A DNA stretch of 64,000 nucleotides from Punctularia strigosozonata HHB-11173 SS5 (taxonomy: Eukaryota > Basidiomycota > Agaricomycetes > Corticiales > Punctulariaceae). Position 1 is the first letter of the stretch. Every line of letters begins with the position of its first letter. Position numbers and translations under genes: made by a program. Where the stretch lies: contig NW_006767445.1 of the NCBI RefSeq assembly GCF_000264995.1, positions 857,163-921,162 on the forward strand, read 5' to 3'. This document shows, one piece after another, positions 45,382-56,869 of the stretch. The notes beneath the pieces are model-generated. The model worked only from the letters and a program-made list of their open reading frames with translations, did not search any database and was not told the DNA's origin.

Positions 45382-46328
45382 ATGTTCGCTCATCGCTTGA
45401 CTCGTTCAGTTCCCAGCTTTGCAAGGATCGCTGCGACCACCACTCGTTCGATTCGAAGTGTCCATTCAACCCAGAAACTAGTGTTACCGACACGGAAGGC
45501 GATGAAGAATCTTACGGCCGCCATCAAGGAGGACCATGACGAAATGTATGAATACCACGCCCTCTATCAGAAGGCCAGGGAGAGCGGGAACGTCGACGCA
45601 CAGGAGCGGTGAGTGCCTCTCGTAAATCCTCGCGTCGCTGTGTTTAACGCAAATCATGTCGTACAGATGGGCGCGTCAACTGATCTGGGAAATCGCTCGA
45701 CACGCGGTGGGCGAGGAGATCATCGTCTATCCGCTCATGGAGGCCAAACTCGGCCAGAAGGGCATCGAGCTCGCGGACCATGACAGGAGAGAGCACCAGG
45801 TCGTGAAGATCTTGCTCAGCAAGCTTGAGGGCTTGACCCCAGGTAGGTAAACCGCACGTGTCGTTCCACCCGTAGACATCACATTTCTGGCGCAAAGGTT
45901 CCGAGGAGTACGACTAGACCGTGACCCGAGTCATGGAGCACCTGAAGCCTCACAACGATGACGAGGTGGGTGGCTAGCGATGTCAATCCCTTCTGAATCA
46001 GTTCGTCAAGACGTGATGCCTAGGAGAAAACCGATTTGCCGATGCTCGAACCCGTGCTCGGCGAGGCCGCAAGTCAAGACGCAGCATCCCAATTCAGCCG
46101 CACGAAGAAGTTTGTGCCCACGCGCGCCCATCCATCGGCACCAAACAGGCCACCGTACGAGATACTCGTCGGATTTCTCGCCATGCCGGTAGGCCCTCTG
46201 CAATCTCTCGCCGGTTCCTGCTCTGACAATAGTCCTCGAATGGTCAGTTGGACAAGCTGCAGGATTTGTTTGCCAAGTTCCCGACGGAGGAAATGAAGTC
46301 GAATGCGAAGGAGGAGCTTGGAGGATAG
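45382..46328 (+). CDS. Mitochondrial hemerythrin-like protein with in-frame TAG
   Basis: Five exons (45382-45608, 45667-45842, 45898-45965, 46024-46188, 46248-46328) keep one frame over 239 codons. The first 30 residues (MFAHRLTRSVPSFARIAATT...) form a good mitochondrial presequence. The iron-binding helices are visible: IKEDHDEMYEYHALY, ARHAVGEEIIVYPLME, ADHDRREHQVVK, then VMEHLKPHNDDEEKTDLPML and the conserved VPTRAHPSAPNRPPYE tail. The frame is interrupted by a TAG at 45915-45917 (after GSEEYD), where relatives usually have Arg or another polar residue; everything after it is still well conserved. No alternative acceptor avoids the stop in phase. So this is either a very young null allele or read-through. 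Its 3' end lies 5 bp from the converging monooxygenase relic. Confidence 0.8.
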
Positions 46329-46333
46329 TGGCC

Positions 46334-47909
46334 TTAGGTTTCTGCGTGTATTGTGATCGTTTGCCTGGAGAGGAGCGAAGTGGGGGCAAGGCCTTTGGCG
46401 ACCAAGGCCAGTTTCCAGCCGAGGTTGACGGCATCTTGAACCCCCGAATTGAGACCCTGCATTGAAGCGTGGGTTGAGCGCATAGATCTAGCTTAGTGAG
46501 AGGCTGTCACGTACCTGGCCGCCAGTCGGAGGGTGAACGTGAGCGGCATCTGAAAATACAGCATTGTTGAGCACATACGTCGCCTAGAGCGTGCACGATC
46601 TGACCTCCGGCCACGAATACTCTTCCCTCGCTGAATCGGTCGACCATACGACTACTCGGTCTACACGTTCAACGGGGTGAGGGTTCGCGCTATCGAGCCA
46701 GTGCGGAAAGAATAACCTGTACTCCGAAATCCATTCGACCTTGGCCAGTTTGATGGCAGGGTCGGATATGATGTCGTGGGCGACTCGTAGGAACTCTTCA
46801 GGGTGCGCCGCAAGATACGTCGTATCGATGCCATCACCGACTATTGTGGCTTGCGCGAGATCTGGGGTGTCGAACTCCGTCGGTCGCACCATCAGACTGA
46901 TTGGCATCGCCATGAACAATTAAGCTCAGAAATCTGGGAAACATGCAGCTACACACCATCGTTCGCGGGGATGGCCGAACCAGTATTGGAATCGCGTTGC
47001 CTGAGAGGTGTGTATGAGCAAACGTTCTGCAGACTGTGACGAATGAAGAACCAACGTCTGTCCAGGGCTGCTGCATGCGCACGTCGGCAACGACCCACCG
47101 CCCCGCATGCTGGTCGCCATGGAACGATAGACCAAGGAGCTTGCGAACAGCGCCTATTCGACGATTGGTATCAATACGGCGCTCATATCAGATGATCGGA
47201 TACGGCTTGCCTCTGGCTCCGTCAGAACCTACGACCCAGTCGACGTCAGATTTTTCGACGACCTCCATCCCGTCCTCGCCGGTCTTGGCGAGGCTGACGG
47301 TGACCTTGTCGGGATGCTGCTCTAGCCCGCGCAGCGCCGTGTTCGTCTCGACGTGAACACCATGATCCTTCGCTAACCTATCCGCAAGGAGCGCGCACAA
47401 CCGCGACTGGCCGATCATGACTCCCTTCGCCTGAAAAAAATAGCACGACTGATCGGCCAACGTGCAGCCCGCGCCATGCTACGAGGACTCACCATAGGGC
47501 GAGATGGACTCGGCTCCATCTGCGTCCTGGGAGCGACCGCCTCCGGCACAGCCTGACCGAGCTTGTACATCCGCGCGGGAGCAAGGTCTTGCGCGATCTC
47601 CAGGACATCTTCCAGAACACCTGCGAAGGAGAGCAACTCCTGGGTCCTCACCTGCAAGTTCTGTAAGGGAACGTTCTCGAGGGAGCTTCATACCCGAAGT
47701 CCCGTGCCTGGATGCCGGATCCTCTTTGCCCTAGATGTGTGGTCTTGTCCTTCTCGATGATGCGGAATGGAACGCCGTTGCGAGCGAGAATCAAACCTGT
47801 GGGTCCAGCTCCGACCTGTAAGAGTTATTTGAGCGTGATACTTAAGTGGAACACGGATATATGCGTGCACAATGAGGATAGATGGAGACTGAGAACGTCG
47901 TTCGGCCAT
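46334..47909 (-). pseudogene. FAD-dependent monooxygenase (PHBH/phenol hydroxylase type), 3'-truncated
   Basis: Starts MAERRSQSPSILIVGAGPTGLI with the GxGxxG dinucleotide motif, then NGVPFRIIEKD, RTQELLSFAGVLEDV, AKGVMIGQSRLCALLADRLA, DWVVGSDGARG (the DG motif) and RVFVAGDAAHVHPPTGGQG (the GD motif), [19 protein letters not shown]. It stops at 46334-46336 shortly after LAPTSLLS, where family members have about 150-200 more residues. Splicing after GSGIQ and around 46920-47040 could not be made convincing, so the gene is probably dead. One intron (47154-47210) has a GCAAGC donor (GC-AG). A second, more decayed copy lies in the same orientation at 55309-56240. Confidence 0.7.
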
Positions 47910-48982
47910 ATTGCAAACCAAGTGGCGAGATAAGCTGAACTTTCGAGTAGCAGGAGATATACGGTAGATGGAACGTGTTGTGTACGGGTGAAGGATCCTG
48001 GGCTTTATATGCGTCCAGCAGCCAGCGATGCGTGGGGTCGACATCGTCGCCTAAGAGCTAGGCTCTCTCCGTCTTCCGTCCTGTCGTGACATTGGAGTGT
48101 ATCTGCAGCACGGCGAAGTGGGGTGGAACTTTTACCATGCACTGCATTTTTTGGCGGGGCTCCCCGCGGACATCTTTGACCACTGCGGAGAACTTTTACC
48201 ACCTGCAGATACACTCTATTCCAGGGGATCGACTATTCTTGAGTACGTTGTCCAGGCAGTGCTGTGCGTCAGCCTTCGGCACGGACGATGAACACGAAAC
48301 CGTTGGGATCGGTCGCGTCGTCGCGGCAGGAGGCAAGTTTACGCGTCTGCGTTCCGCGGCGAAGCGTCCGACGTTCGAGGCGGACGCGTCGTCGCGGCAG
48401 AAATAACCCACATTTTTCCGAACCTCCATATCCCACTGGACACACCTTGGTCGGATGTCACCAGAAGGAACGTTCCAATGGGAGAAAAATCCTCGACACC
48501 TGACGCGTCTACGCGAAGCCTACAAGTAAGCACCGCTCGACAGATCTAGCTTACACAAAAATCCTTCAACGCGACACATTAATAAATGGAAGCATGGCAT
48601 CCCCAAGTTCGATGTATCAAACTGTAGCGCAAGACTGAAGCGCATCAGGAATCGACGTTTAAATCACGAGAGTAACCACCCTCCAACTGCGTGTCGATTG
48701 CCAGCGACATGGTTGCACGAGCAGGCGATGTCATTGATCTGAATCTTACGATTCACTACCGACGGAAAGTGAAGTCCGCATGAGGTTTCCGTCCGTGCGT
48801 TTGATTCCGCCTGTGCTCCAGCAGGGAAATACATACGTGCGGCATCTGAGAAAGGGAGGCGACGTCAATGGCATATTCACGCAGACTTCATCGATCGAGT
48901 ACATGCCTCCAGCCATGAAGCCCTTCCTTCTTAAACCTTGTTGACCATCCTGTGACTTGTCCTGGCGGAGGACAAGCATCGT
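47910..48982. other. Intergenic, small direct repeat
   Basis: No gene recognised. A 16-nt direct repeat, CGCGTCGTCGCGGCAG, is at 48314-48329 and 48385-48400. Confidence 0.5.
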
Positions 48983-49348
48983 CTACACAAACCCCCGAAT
49001 TCCGGTGAGAGGGCACGCCGCGATAGGCTCTGCTGGCGCGATGAGGTTGCAACCATCCCTCGGAGCTCCGCCCTCGCTGGGGCGGTACGGGTGCATCTTC
49101 ATCAGGGGGCGGTACAACCTCTGGAGCCCCCGCAGGGCACCGATGGACGACTGTAACCTTGACTTCGGGCTGAAATAAATCTCATCAGTAGACTGCAAAG
49201 ACGCCGTGCGTGTTTTCAGAAACGAACCTGGACGCCCACGCCCCTCGGTCCCGGCCGACTCATTGCGCTTCTTCTCGATGATGCACATAGGCAGTCCGTC
49301 TTGCGAGAGCATAATAGCCGACAGCAGACCTACGGGCCCTCCTCTCAC
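48983..49348 (-). pseudogene. Relic of a second FAD monooxygenase N-terminus
   Basis: The minus strand reads GGPVGLLSAIMLSQDGLPMC and IIEKKRNESAGTEGRG, the FAD-binding start of a group A flavin monooxygenase, then after a disrupted stretch ALRGLQRLYRPLMKMHPYRP and a stop. The two halves are not in a single workable frame and the rest of the gene is absent. Confidence 0.6.
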
Positions 49349-51276
49349 CTTCGTGCAGATGTTACGGTTAGCGAAACGGGATCAAGGTTGACAATTGGGT
49401 GACGACACACAAGTGACATCGACGTTATTCTGTTTTATATCTCATCACATATTGTGCGGATAGCAGAGCATCGAGAGATGCGCGTAACTTACAGCAATCC
49501 GGTATCGGCATAACAGTCGGACCTACTGCCCGATCCTGCTTCGTGAAGGCGGAAGTAACGTTGAGCACCGTATCATAACACACCGACCGACGTCAATGGC
49601 AGCCCTGGTTCGCCATATGCTCCCCCATACCTCCCGCCTCCGCATTGCGGAATCAAAAGTGATATGTTGCGTAGTCGGTAGAGGTAAAGCCGCAGTCGCG
49701 GCATTAAGGATAGTTCTGTGCTGCCTGACAAACTTGAAGTGTGTCGGAAGAAGTGGCGGCTGTCGGCTCCTTCCCTCCTTCTCTTTGCCCTTGCCGTCGA
49801 CATCGACAGCGGCGCGAGGAACTTCGGTGGGTATGGCAAGCGGAGAAGGGGTGAGCTGGGGCAAAGTATGGATCAGGATTGCCATCGTGCACGCCCAAGT
49901 TGACAGCTTGCTCCCACATCGCTCGCGCTCAGACTGCGAGTCTCGCGCTGGTGGTATGGAAGACGTCTCGATGAGCTTCGACATCTCGGTCTGCTGCTGC
50001 ATGCGCATGCAACCAACGTTCTCGGGGCGACGCGAGCTCCTACCGACTGCGACGTTGCTCGGCCTCGGCAAGAGCCTGCTACGTCAGCCAGACAATCTGC
50101 TGGAGATCGTATTCGAGCTCGACGTCGTTCTTCTGCGAGGTCGGCGGGCTCTTGTCGTTGCCGCTGTTGACGCCGGAGATCATCCTGCGCAAGCTGGCGT
50201 TTGAAGACTTCGCTGCGGGCACATCTTGATTCTGAGGTTGATCCTCGGTGTGAAAGGCGACCTCGGAGCGTTCGCGGACGCCGGGTTGCTGCGATATCAT
50301 CACGTGCCCGTGGCGCAGTGCTCGGACTGAAGTCTGCTGCAGTGCTTTGCGCGTTCATGTTCATCTCATCTCAACACAACAAATCATAAATCGGCCAGCA
50401 TCCACCGCCTCCGTTGAATCTGTACTCGCGGGCCCGTGCATCAAGGCTCGACGCTCAGCAGTGACATCACCAAAGCGATGCTGAGGTGCCGGTGGACGTC
50501 CGACGCCCCCAGTCCTCATCTCCAATGTGTGCCCCTGCGCGCACGATCAGGCGAAGATCATAAATCAAGCAAGCAGTAGTCCTATACTGAAACGCTGCAT
50601 CGCGATCAAGGAGTGTTTGTATTGTGGCACCGACGGGTACTCCGGACGCCCGATAGGGTTGAATCACCGGGAAAATCATCTTTGGCTAACCTTACCCCTT
50701 TCTTCTATCTCGCGGGCGAAAGCTCTGTGAACGTGTTTGGAAAACCGACAGCATAGTTGTCTCTGATGGGTCACCCAACATAGACTCATGATCACATTCT
50801 CTTGTTGGCCGGCAGCGTGGTGTGGAAGGCGTACGAAATATCTGTTGAATTCGACGTTTCGGGTTAGTAATGACTCTGATCTGAAGTTCCGGAGAGCTCT
50901 CAGTTCCTTCAAGGCGGACAAGACGCGAGTTTAATTAGTGCGTCGGCTTCATGAAACATGGGACATCGACGCGCCAGTGTCTCTGCAGAGCTGCATCACA
51001 CCACACCGTCAGGCATGCTATGATGATTAGAGCTATTTCTACGAGCGCGAGGCTGTGATCCCCGCGCATCGCACCGGCAAATCATATACAAAGGAACAGT
51101 CCGGTCCGTCGCTTCAGCGAGCAAGGAGACCAACATGCAAGTCCAAGTCGAAGTCGAAGCGGATACGACAACCGGTATGTCCAGTCAACTTTCTCTGCCG
51201 TGGTGCCCGACTGGCGTTTATAATGGCTCATTCCCTTGACCCTTCGCAGAACCTATCACAGTGGGCCGAATAGTTC
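49349..51276. other. Intergenic with possible hypothetical-gene remnant
   Basis: The minus strand at 50303-50079 has a 74-codon hydrophilic frame (QPQNQDVPAAKSS, DVELEYDLQQIVWL) that ends at a TAG. The following frame (QALAEAEQRRSR) also hits TAG before continuing (ELASPRERW). I cannot decide between spliced gene and remnant. Upstream of 51277 lies the promoter of the TPR-CHAT gene. Confidence 0.3.
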
Positions 51277-54200
51277 ATGGTCAAGATGGTCGCCCCATTA
51301 ATGGTGGACAAAAGATCTGCGAATGCGCAAGTAAATCCGTTTTGCTGTGCTGCTTTGAATGTTATCCAACCGCACCTTGCAGCAGCTACGTCATCTGAGG
51401 CGAACGAATGCTACAACATAGCACTCCAACTCCATCAAAAATTCTGCCAGAACAGCGATCTCGACGCCGCAAAGCAGTGCATCGAGCACTATGAGGCCCT
51501 CCTATTGGAGTCACAGGGAACCACTTCCTTCGGCGCGACAATCCCAAATTCGAAACTGGACGTTTCGATCGACCCCCGCCCAAAGCTATATCACATACTC
51601 ATTCGGCTGGCTGATCTATATTTGGATCGCTATAGGCACAATTACGAGCAATGCGATCTGGAGCTTGCGGTAAAATATGGGCAAGAAGCCCTGTCTATGT
51701 GCCGCACAGCTGGGATACGTTGCCCTACAGTACTTGGGCTATTCGCCAACATCTTGAATAACAACGCAGAGGACGTTTCCCGGAAAGAAGATCGGATCGT
51801 TGCAGAGTCGCTCTGCAGAGAAGCCATCTCACTCTGCGCAACGGGAACCTACTTGGCAGCAACTATTCGCCTTAATCTGGCATGGACTCTGAGAAGGTTA
51901 TCCACAATTAACGGGCCTCATACTTTGATCAACGAAGCAGTCGACATCCAGCGACAGGCCTTGGTTGACCTGCCTCCGTCTCATTGTTACGATCAACATC
52001 GACACCTGCGATTCCTAGGTTTGTGTCTATTCTACCGACACCAAATTTTTGGAAGACCAGAAGATTTGGATGAATGCCTTGATGTTTCCGCGCACGCCGT
52101 GCACTTATGTCCAGAGATGCACATTGATCGGTGCAAGACAGTATATGGGATGCTCTGGTCGCTATATCTGAAGAGTTTCCGCTCTGGCGCTATCAATGAG
52201 CTCAACAAAGCGATTGAACTTGGACTGAACACTCTCAAAGAAGTTTCCGATGCTGGATTTGCCCACGTCGATCTCCTCAGTGTGGTAGCAGATCTGCTCG
52301 CCCTTCGCCATCAGCTGGCTCCATCCGATGGGCGCGACCTCGAAAGGTCAGTCACTCTGTACCGGGAAGTTTTGCGACTATTCCCTCCCAACCGAGCAGA
52401 CTATTGGCTGTACGTGGACTGCCTGGCGGTCGGATTGCGTCTGCAGTACCACTGGACCGGAGAGATAAGTCATCTCGAAGAATCTATTCAACTCGGGCGT
52501 TCCATCATCGGTTCAATGCCAACTACCCACCCTCAGCGATTTGTTCCCGCTCGCAATCTGGCGCATTCACTGATGCTCCGCTTCAACGAGACAAGGCGCA
52601 TCTCTGATCTCGATGAAGCCATCAAATGGGATCGTATGGCCCTGGCGAGCAGTGGGACCTCACATGTGTTATATCCGGAGATTTCTGCTCAAGCTGTCTC
52701 CCGTCTTTGCATGTTATTTGACGCTCGGGGCTCATTCGAGGCTTTGGAAGAAGCGATTACCCTCGGCAACACCGTCCTGGACACGATGGCTTCCGACAGT
52801 GTTCAACGCAGCGATGTTATCCTCGAGCTGTCAAAAGCTCTGTTACGCCGCGGGAGACATCAAGGGAACGTCGCGGACATCGACCGCTCCATTTCGGAGC
52901 TAGCACGTATCAAGGAAGTCATGCTTCAGCGAACAGACGGTCCTGAGCTTCTGAGCACCCTCGCCGACTGTCATATCGTCAGATTCCGCTTCAATCGCAG
53001 CTACAAAGACGCGAACGATGCCTTGGAGATTATCACTGGCTTATTGGATAAGCTGCCTCCTGGGCGTCCCGAGAGGTTTCGGTGCCTCGTAGGTGCCGCA
53101 GAACTCCACATGGAGCTAGGAACATCTTATCGGAGTATCCAAGCTGCACTCTCGCATTTAGCCCGTGCTCTATCCGACGAACACCGGGACGTTCGTTCTC
53201 GAATTGAAGGAGCACGACGCATACTTGATATCGCTGTGTCGCAATATCAGGATATCGTCCACTCTGAGGTCGCAGCACATCGCCAACTGCTGGATATCTT
53301 TGCTCTTGTGGTGGGGCATCTGCCCCGAGTGGCTTTCTTCGGTCTTCATCTTCATACCCGACTCCAGTCGTTGGCTATCGGCCAGAGCATCGCTCTCACC
53401 GGCGCATCTCACGCGCTCAACATCGGCTTACCTGACAAAGCATTGGAAATCCTTGAGCAGGGCCGTGCGGTCTTCTGGACCCATGCACTACGCTTGCGCT
53501 CTCCGTTCGATGCAGCGCCCAAGGAGATCGGAGATAGGTTGTCGATCCTTGCCCGACAGCTGGATAAAGTATACGATAAATCGTCTACGGGAGAGAACCT
53601 GGGCGTTGTCGAAGCGGAGATTGCTCGCAGAAGAGGTCTGATAGAAGAATTCAACGCCCTGCTCAACCAAGTCCGCAAACTACCTGGACTGAACAGATTT
53701 CTGCTGCACGACGAGTTTACGACGTTGAGAAAGGCCTCCGAGAGAGGTCCGGTCGTAGTGCTGGTATCCAGTGCGCTGGGGAGCCACGCTGTCCTTCTCA
53801 AGCAGGGGGGCGATTGTGTCAGCATTCCTATCGAGCATCTTCCTGACACTTGGCTCGCACATTCCGGCACGGAGTGGCGATCAATCATCGTGGAGGCGAG
53901 GGCGGAGATGCGCGACTGCAGAAAGATGGAAAAATCGAAAATCCCGAAGGCTCGAAGGACGGCTGCCGACGAAATCTTGCGCCAGTTATGGATTGAGGTG
54001 GTGAGACCAGTCCTGAATGCTCTAGGGCTCGAAGTATGAGATCACCCTTTACATGATCTTGTATAAGGCTCACCAGTTGCTTCTAGCCCTCCGAAGGTCG
54101 AAACCGTCCTCGCATATGGTGGTGCCCTACTGGAAACTTTGCTCACTTACCAATCCATGCAGCCGGTGCTGGCGGAGAGTGGTGCTCGGATTACGTCGTC

Positions 54201-55016
54201 TCCTCCTACATACCGACCATCGGGTCCCTTCTTGCTGCCAGAAACGCGTATTCTCCCATCCTCAAGGAGGACGTTCACGCGCTCGTCGCTGCAACGCCTC
54301 GGTCGAGCATGTCGCAGTGGAGCGACCTCATCAACACGCGCGAAGAAGCGAGAGCGATCCGTGCCGTCTTACCAAGCGGATCCACGATGGAGCTGTCTCC
54401 CGCAGACGACGCTTGCATTGAGGGCGGAAACGGGATCACGGCGAAGACGCTGCTAAAGCTGCTCCCACAGACGAATATCCTGCACCTCGCGTGCCATGGC
54501 CATCAAGATCTGGAGAATCCGTTGCAGAGCGGATTCATTCTGCGTGACGAGAAACTCACGATCGAACGACTCATGCCTGTACCCCTCCCTCGCGCGTTCA
54601 TGGCATTCTTGAGTGCTTGCGAAACAGCCAAAGGTGACTTCGTGAGTACCAATACCAGTCGAAATCATGATGCCATTGAACAACGTGCCCATGCAGAATC
54701 AGCCTGATCAGGTGGTCCATCTCGCCGCCGCCATGTTCTTCGCAGGATTCAAAAGCGTCATCGCTACGCTTTGGTTAGTCCCACTTTGCAGCTACTCATT
54801 TCTATGATACCGACTTACAACCGACTGTCAAGGTCCATGGCGGACGCGGACGGGCCGGAGATAGCTCGATCTGTATACAAGAAGATATTCAGCGGCAAAT
54901 TGGATCACATCGACCCCGATGACATCGCGTACGCCCTCGACGAGGCCGTCACGAAACTGCGAACCATCCAGCCTGAGCCGCTCCGATGGGCACCGTATAT
55001 ACACCTAGGGATTTGA
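51277..55016 (+). CDS. TPR-CHAT protein, predicted caspase-like protease
   Basis: Four exons (51277-54033, 54087-54641, 54697-54773, 54833-55016; introns 53-59 nt) give 1,190 residues. Residues about 20-650 are helical repeats of TPR type (CDLELAVKYGQEALS, SDLDEAIKWDRMALA, GLPDKALEILEQGRA). The C-terminal CHAT domain begins around residue 780 (GPVVVLVSSALGSHAVLL), continues IWWCPTGNFAHLPIHAAG, then ILHLACHGHQDLENPLQSG and AFMAFLSACETAKGD, and ends FAGFKSVIATLWSMADADG and RWAPYIHLGI. The catalytic His (in ACHGH) and Cys (in SACET) are present, so the peptidase fold looks active. In bacteria TPR-CHAT proteases act in defence and cell death; in mushrooms the family is large and not understood. 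Partner and substrate are unknown. Flanked on both sides by decayed monooxygenase copies. Confidence 0.93.
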
Positions 55017-55308
55017 GCGTGCGCCAATATATGTCATTGGTTCGAAATGTACAACGGAGGAGGCCGTGAGTACAGGCCTACAATGAGCGATACCGGTTGC
55101 TCTGGACTCCGTCCTTGGCACGTACTCCTCTCCGAAGACGAGGTTATCCACGACGGCCTCGCTCCATCGGATTCGCGGATCAATTTCTCACATGTATACC
55201 GTGCCGTCGTGTTTGAACATCTTCGTCTCTTCGAACCTCATCATGGTCCAGAAGCCGCCCGCGAGCTGCAGGACCTCGATGACGGGTAGGCACCCCTCGG
55301 TGCAGCTG

Positions 55309-56361
55309 GAGAGCAGCGAAATCGGGACAATGCGTTTTGCGACCAAGGCGAGGTGAATGGCGTCTTGAACTCCCGAGTCGAGGCCCTAAGATTATGGGCA
55401 TATTGGGCGGATCACTCTGACGTGGTTAAGATATGTCGCTGACGTGGTCTCCAATGGGAGGATGAACGTGAACAGCATCTGAGAAAATGGCATTGTTGAG
55501 AATATACAGTCACTCGAGCGTGCGCAATCTGACCTCCACGAACACCCTCCCCTCGCTGAGCGCTCGACTATACGACTGCTCGTTCTGCAGGTCGAGAAAA
55601 TGAGACATCATGCCATACAACCGGTATCGGATGACTGACATATACTCGCGCAATCCAATACACTTTCGCAAGCCGTCAGGGTCGGATGTGATCTTCAGGA
55701 CGCGCCGAGAGAGGCGTTGACCGACCGTCATAACCTGCACAAGATCTGGACAGGTTCGAATGCTGTCGGTCGCACTACCGCACTGATAGGCATCACGAGT
55801 AAGCTCAAAGATCTAGGAAACACTGGAGCCATGCACCAAGGTTCGCGGGCATGTCCGAACCAGTATTGGGATCGCGCTGCCCGGGAGGTGTGTATTACCA
55901 AACGGTTTGCAGGCTACGATGAATGAAGAACCAACGTCTATCCAGGGCTGCTGCGTGCGCAGATCGGCGACTCCCCACTGTCCTACATGCCGGTCGTCAT
56001 GGAACGACAGACTAAGGATGTTGCGGATGGTGCCTCTTGTTCGCATTTTACTCGAGATCCCCGCAGCGCCGCGTTCGTCTCGATGTGAACACCATAATCC
56101 TTTCGCTAATCTATCCGCAAGCATCGCGCGCAGCCGGGACTGGCCGATGATCCCCCCATTCGCGTGAGGAGTAGGGATGCCTATCAGCCAAAGTGTAGTA
56201 GTCGTGCCATGCTCCGAGAACTTACAAGAGGAAGGGATATGAAGCTTTCTTTGCACCGTACGAGTACAGCGGTCTTCTGATGATGGGCGGGGTCTGTTAC
56301 AAAATGCGATGTCACACCTGAGTTCAAGTATTAGCGCGTTTGTATTACGACCCTTGGCCAC
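55309..56361 (-). pseudogene. Decayed paralog of the FAD monooxygenase
   Basis: The DNA parallels 46380-47480: for example IGQSRLRAMLADRLAKG, LSLSFHDDRHVGQWGVADLR and TQQPWIDVGSSF on the minus strand match the copy at 47.0-47.4 kb, and the stretch at 55311-55385 matches 46378-46450. Frames are broken in several places and neither end of the gene is preserved. Same orientation as the 46.3-47.9 kb copy, so the two bracket the TPR-CHAT gene as direct repeats. Confidence 0.7.
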
Positions 56362-56493
56362 GGCGAGAGTGAATCCATCGTCTATCGTCTTCGCTGGCGC
56401 TGGTGGCGGGAGATGAGTTGGACGAGGGGCTGTGCAGCTTGACCGGGCGCGCTGCCGCCTGGTGCCGCTGCTGTGCAGTCAGCATTGGCACGA

Positions 56494-56683
56494 CCCACTG
56501 GGTACAGTGGGTGAAAAGCACCCTTTGACTTTGGCCGACATAAGTATTTACTAATACAGTGGGTGATTATATACAATAGACCATACCGTGAGTGATCCAA
56601 AGCAATCATCCACATGGCCTCAATCAACCACATACCGACCAGACTGTGGGTGAATGGTCGATATCCCCCATCACGTGGGTGGT
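56494..56683. promoter_or_regulatory. Palindrome and CAGTGGGTGA-like repeats upstream of iminopeptidase
   Basis: A perfect inverted repeat, ACCCACTG-GGTA-CAGTGGGT, is at 56494-56513. CAGTGGGTGA occurs at 56506-56515 and 56558-56567, with variants at 56586-56595, 56643-56653 and 56674-56683. All lie 190-380 bp before the ATG at 56870, as expected of clustered transcription-factor sites. Confidence 0.45.
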
Positions 56684-56869
56684 AGCAACCTATTCTGGGG
56701 CTCATAGTGCTTTTGGTGAAGAATCTACGAGCTGCTCAAGTAAGCGGCGCCGCGGTTGACTGCTTCATTGCGCTTGGTGACCGAATGTGCAAACCTTCAC
56801 ATGCGCCGGTGCTCTGGCATCTGCATAAAAGTCCCTGTCATTGAGCGAAATGGTGTTCACGCTGGCAAT

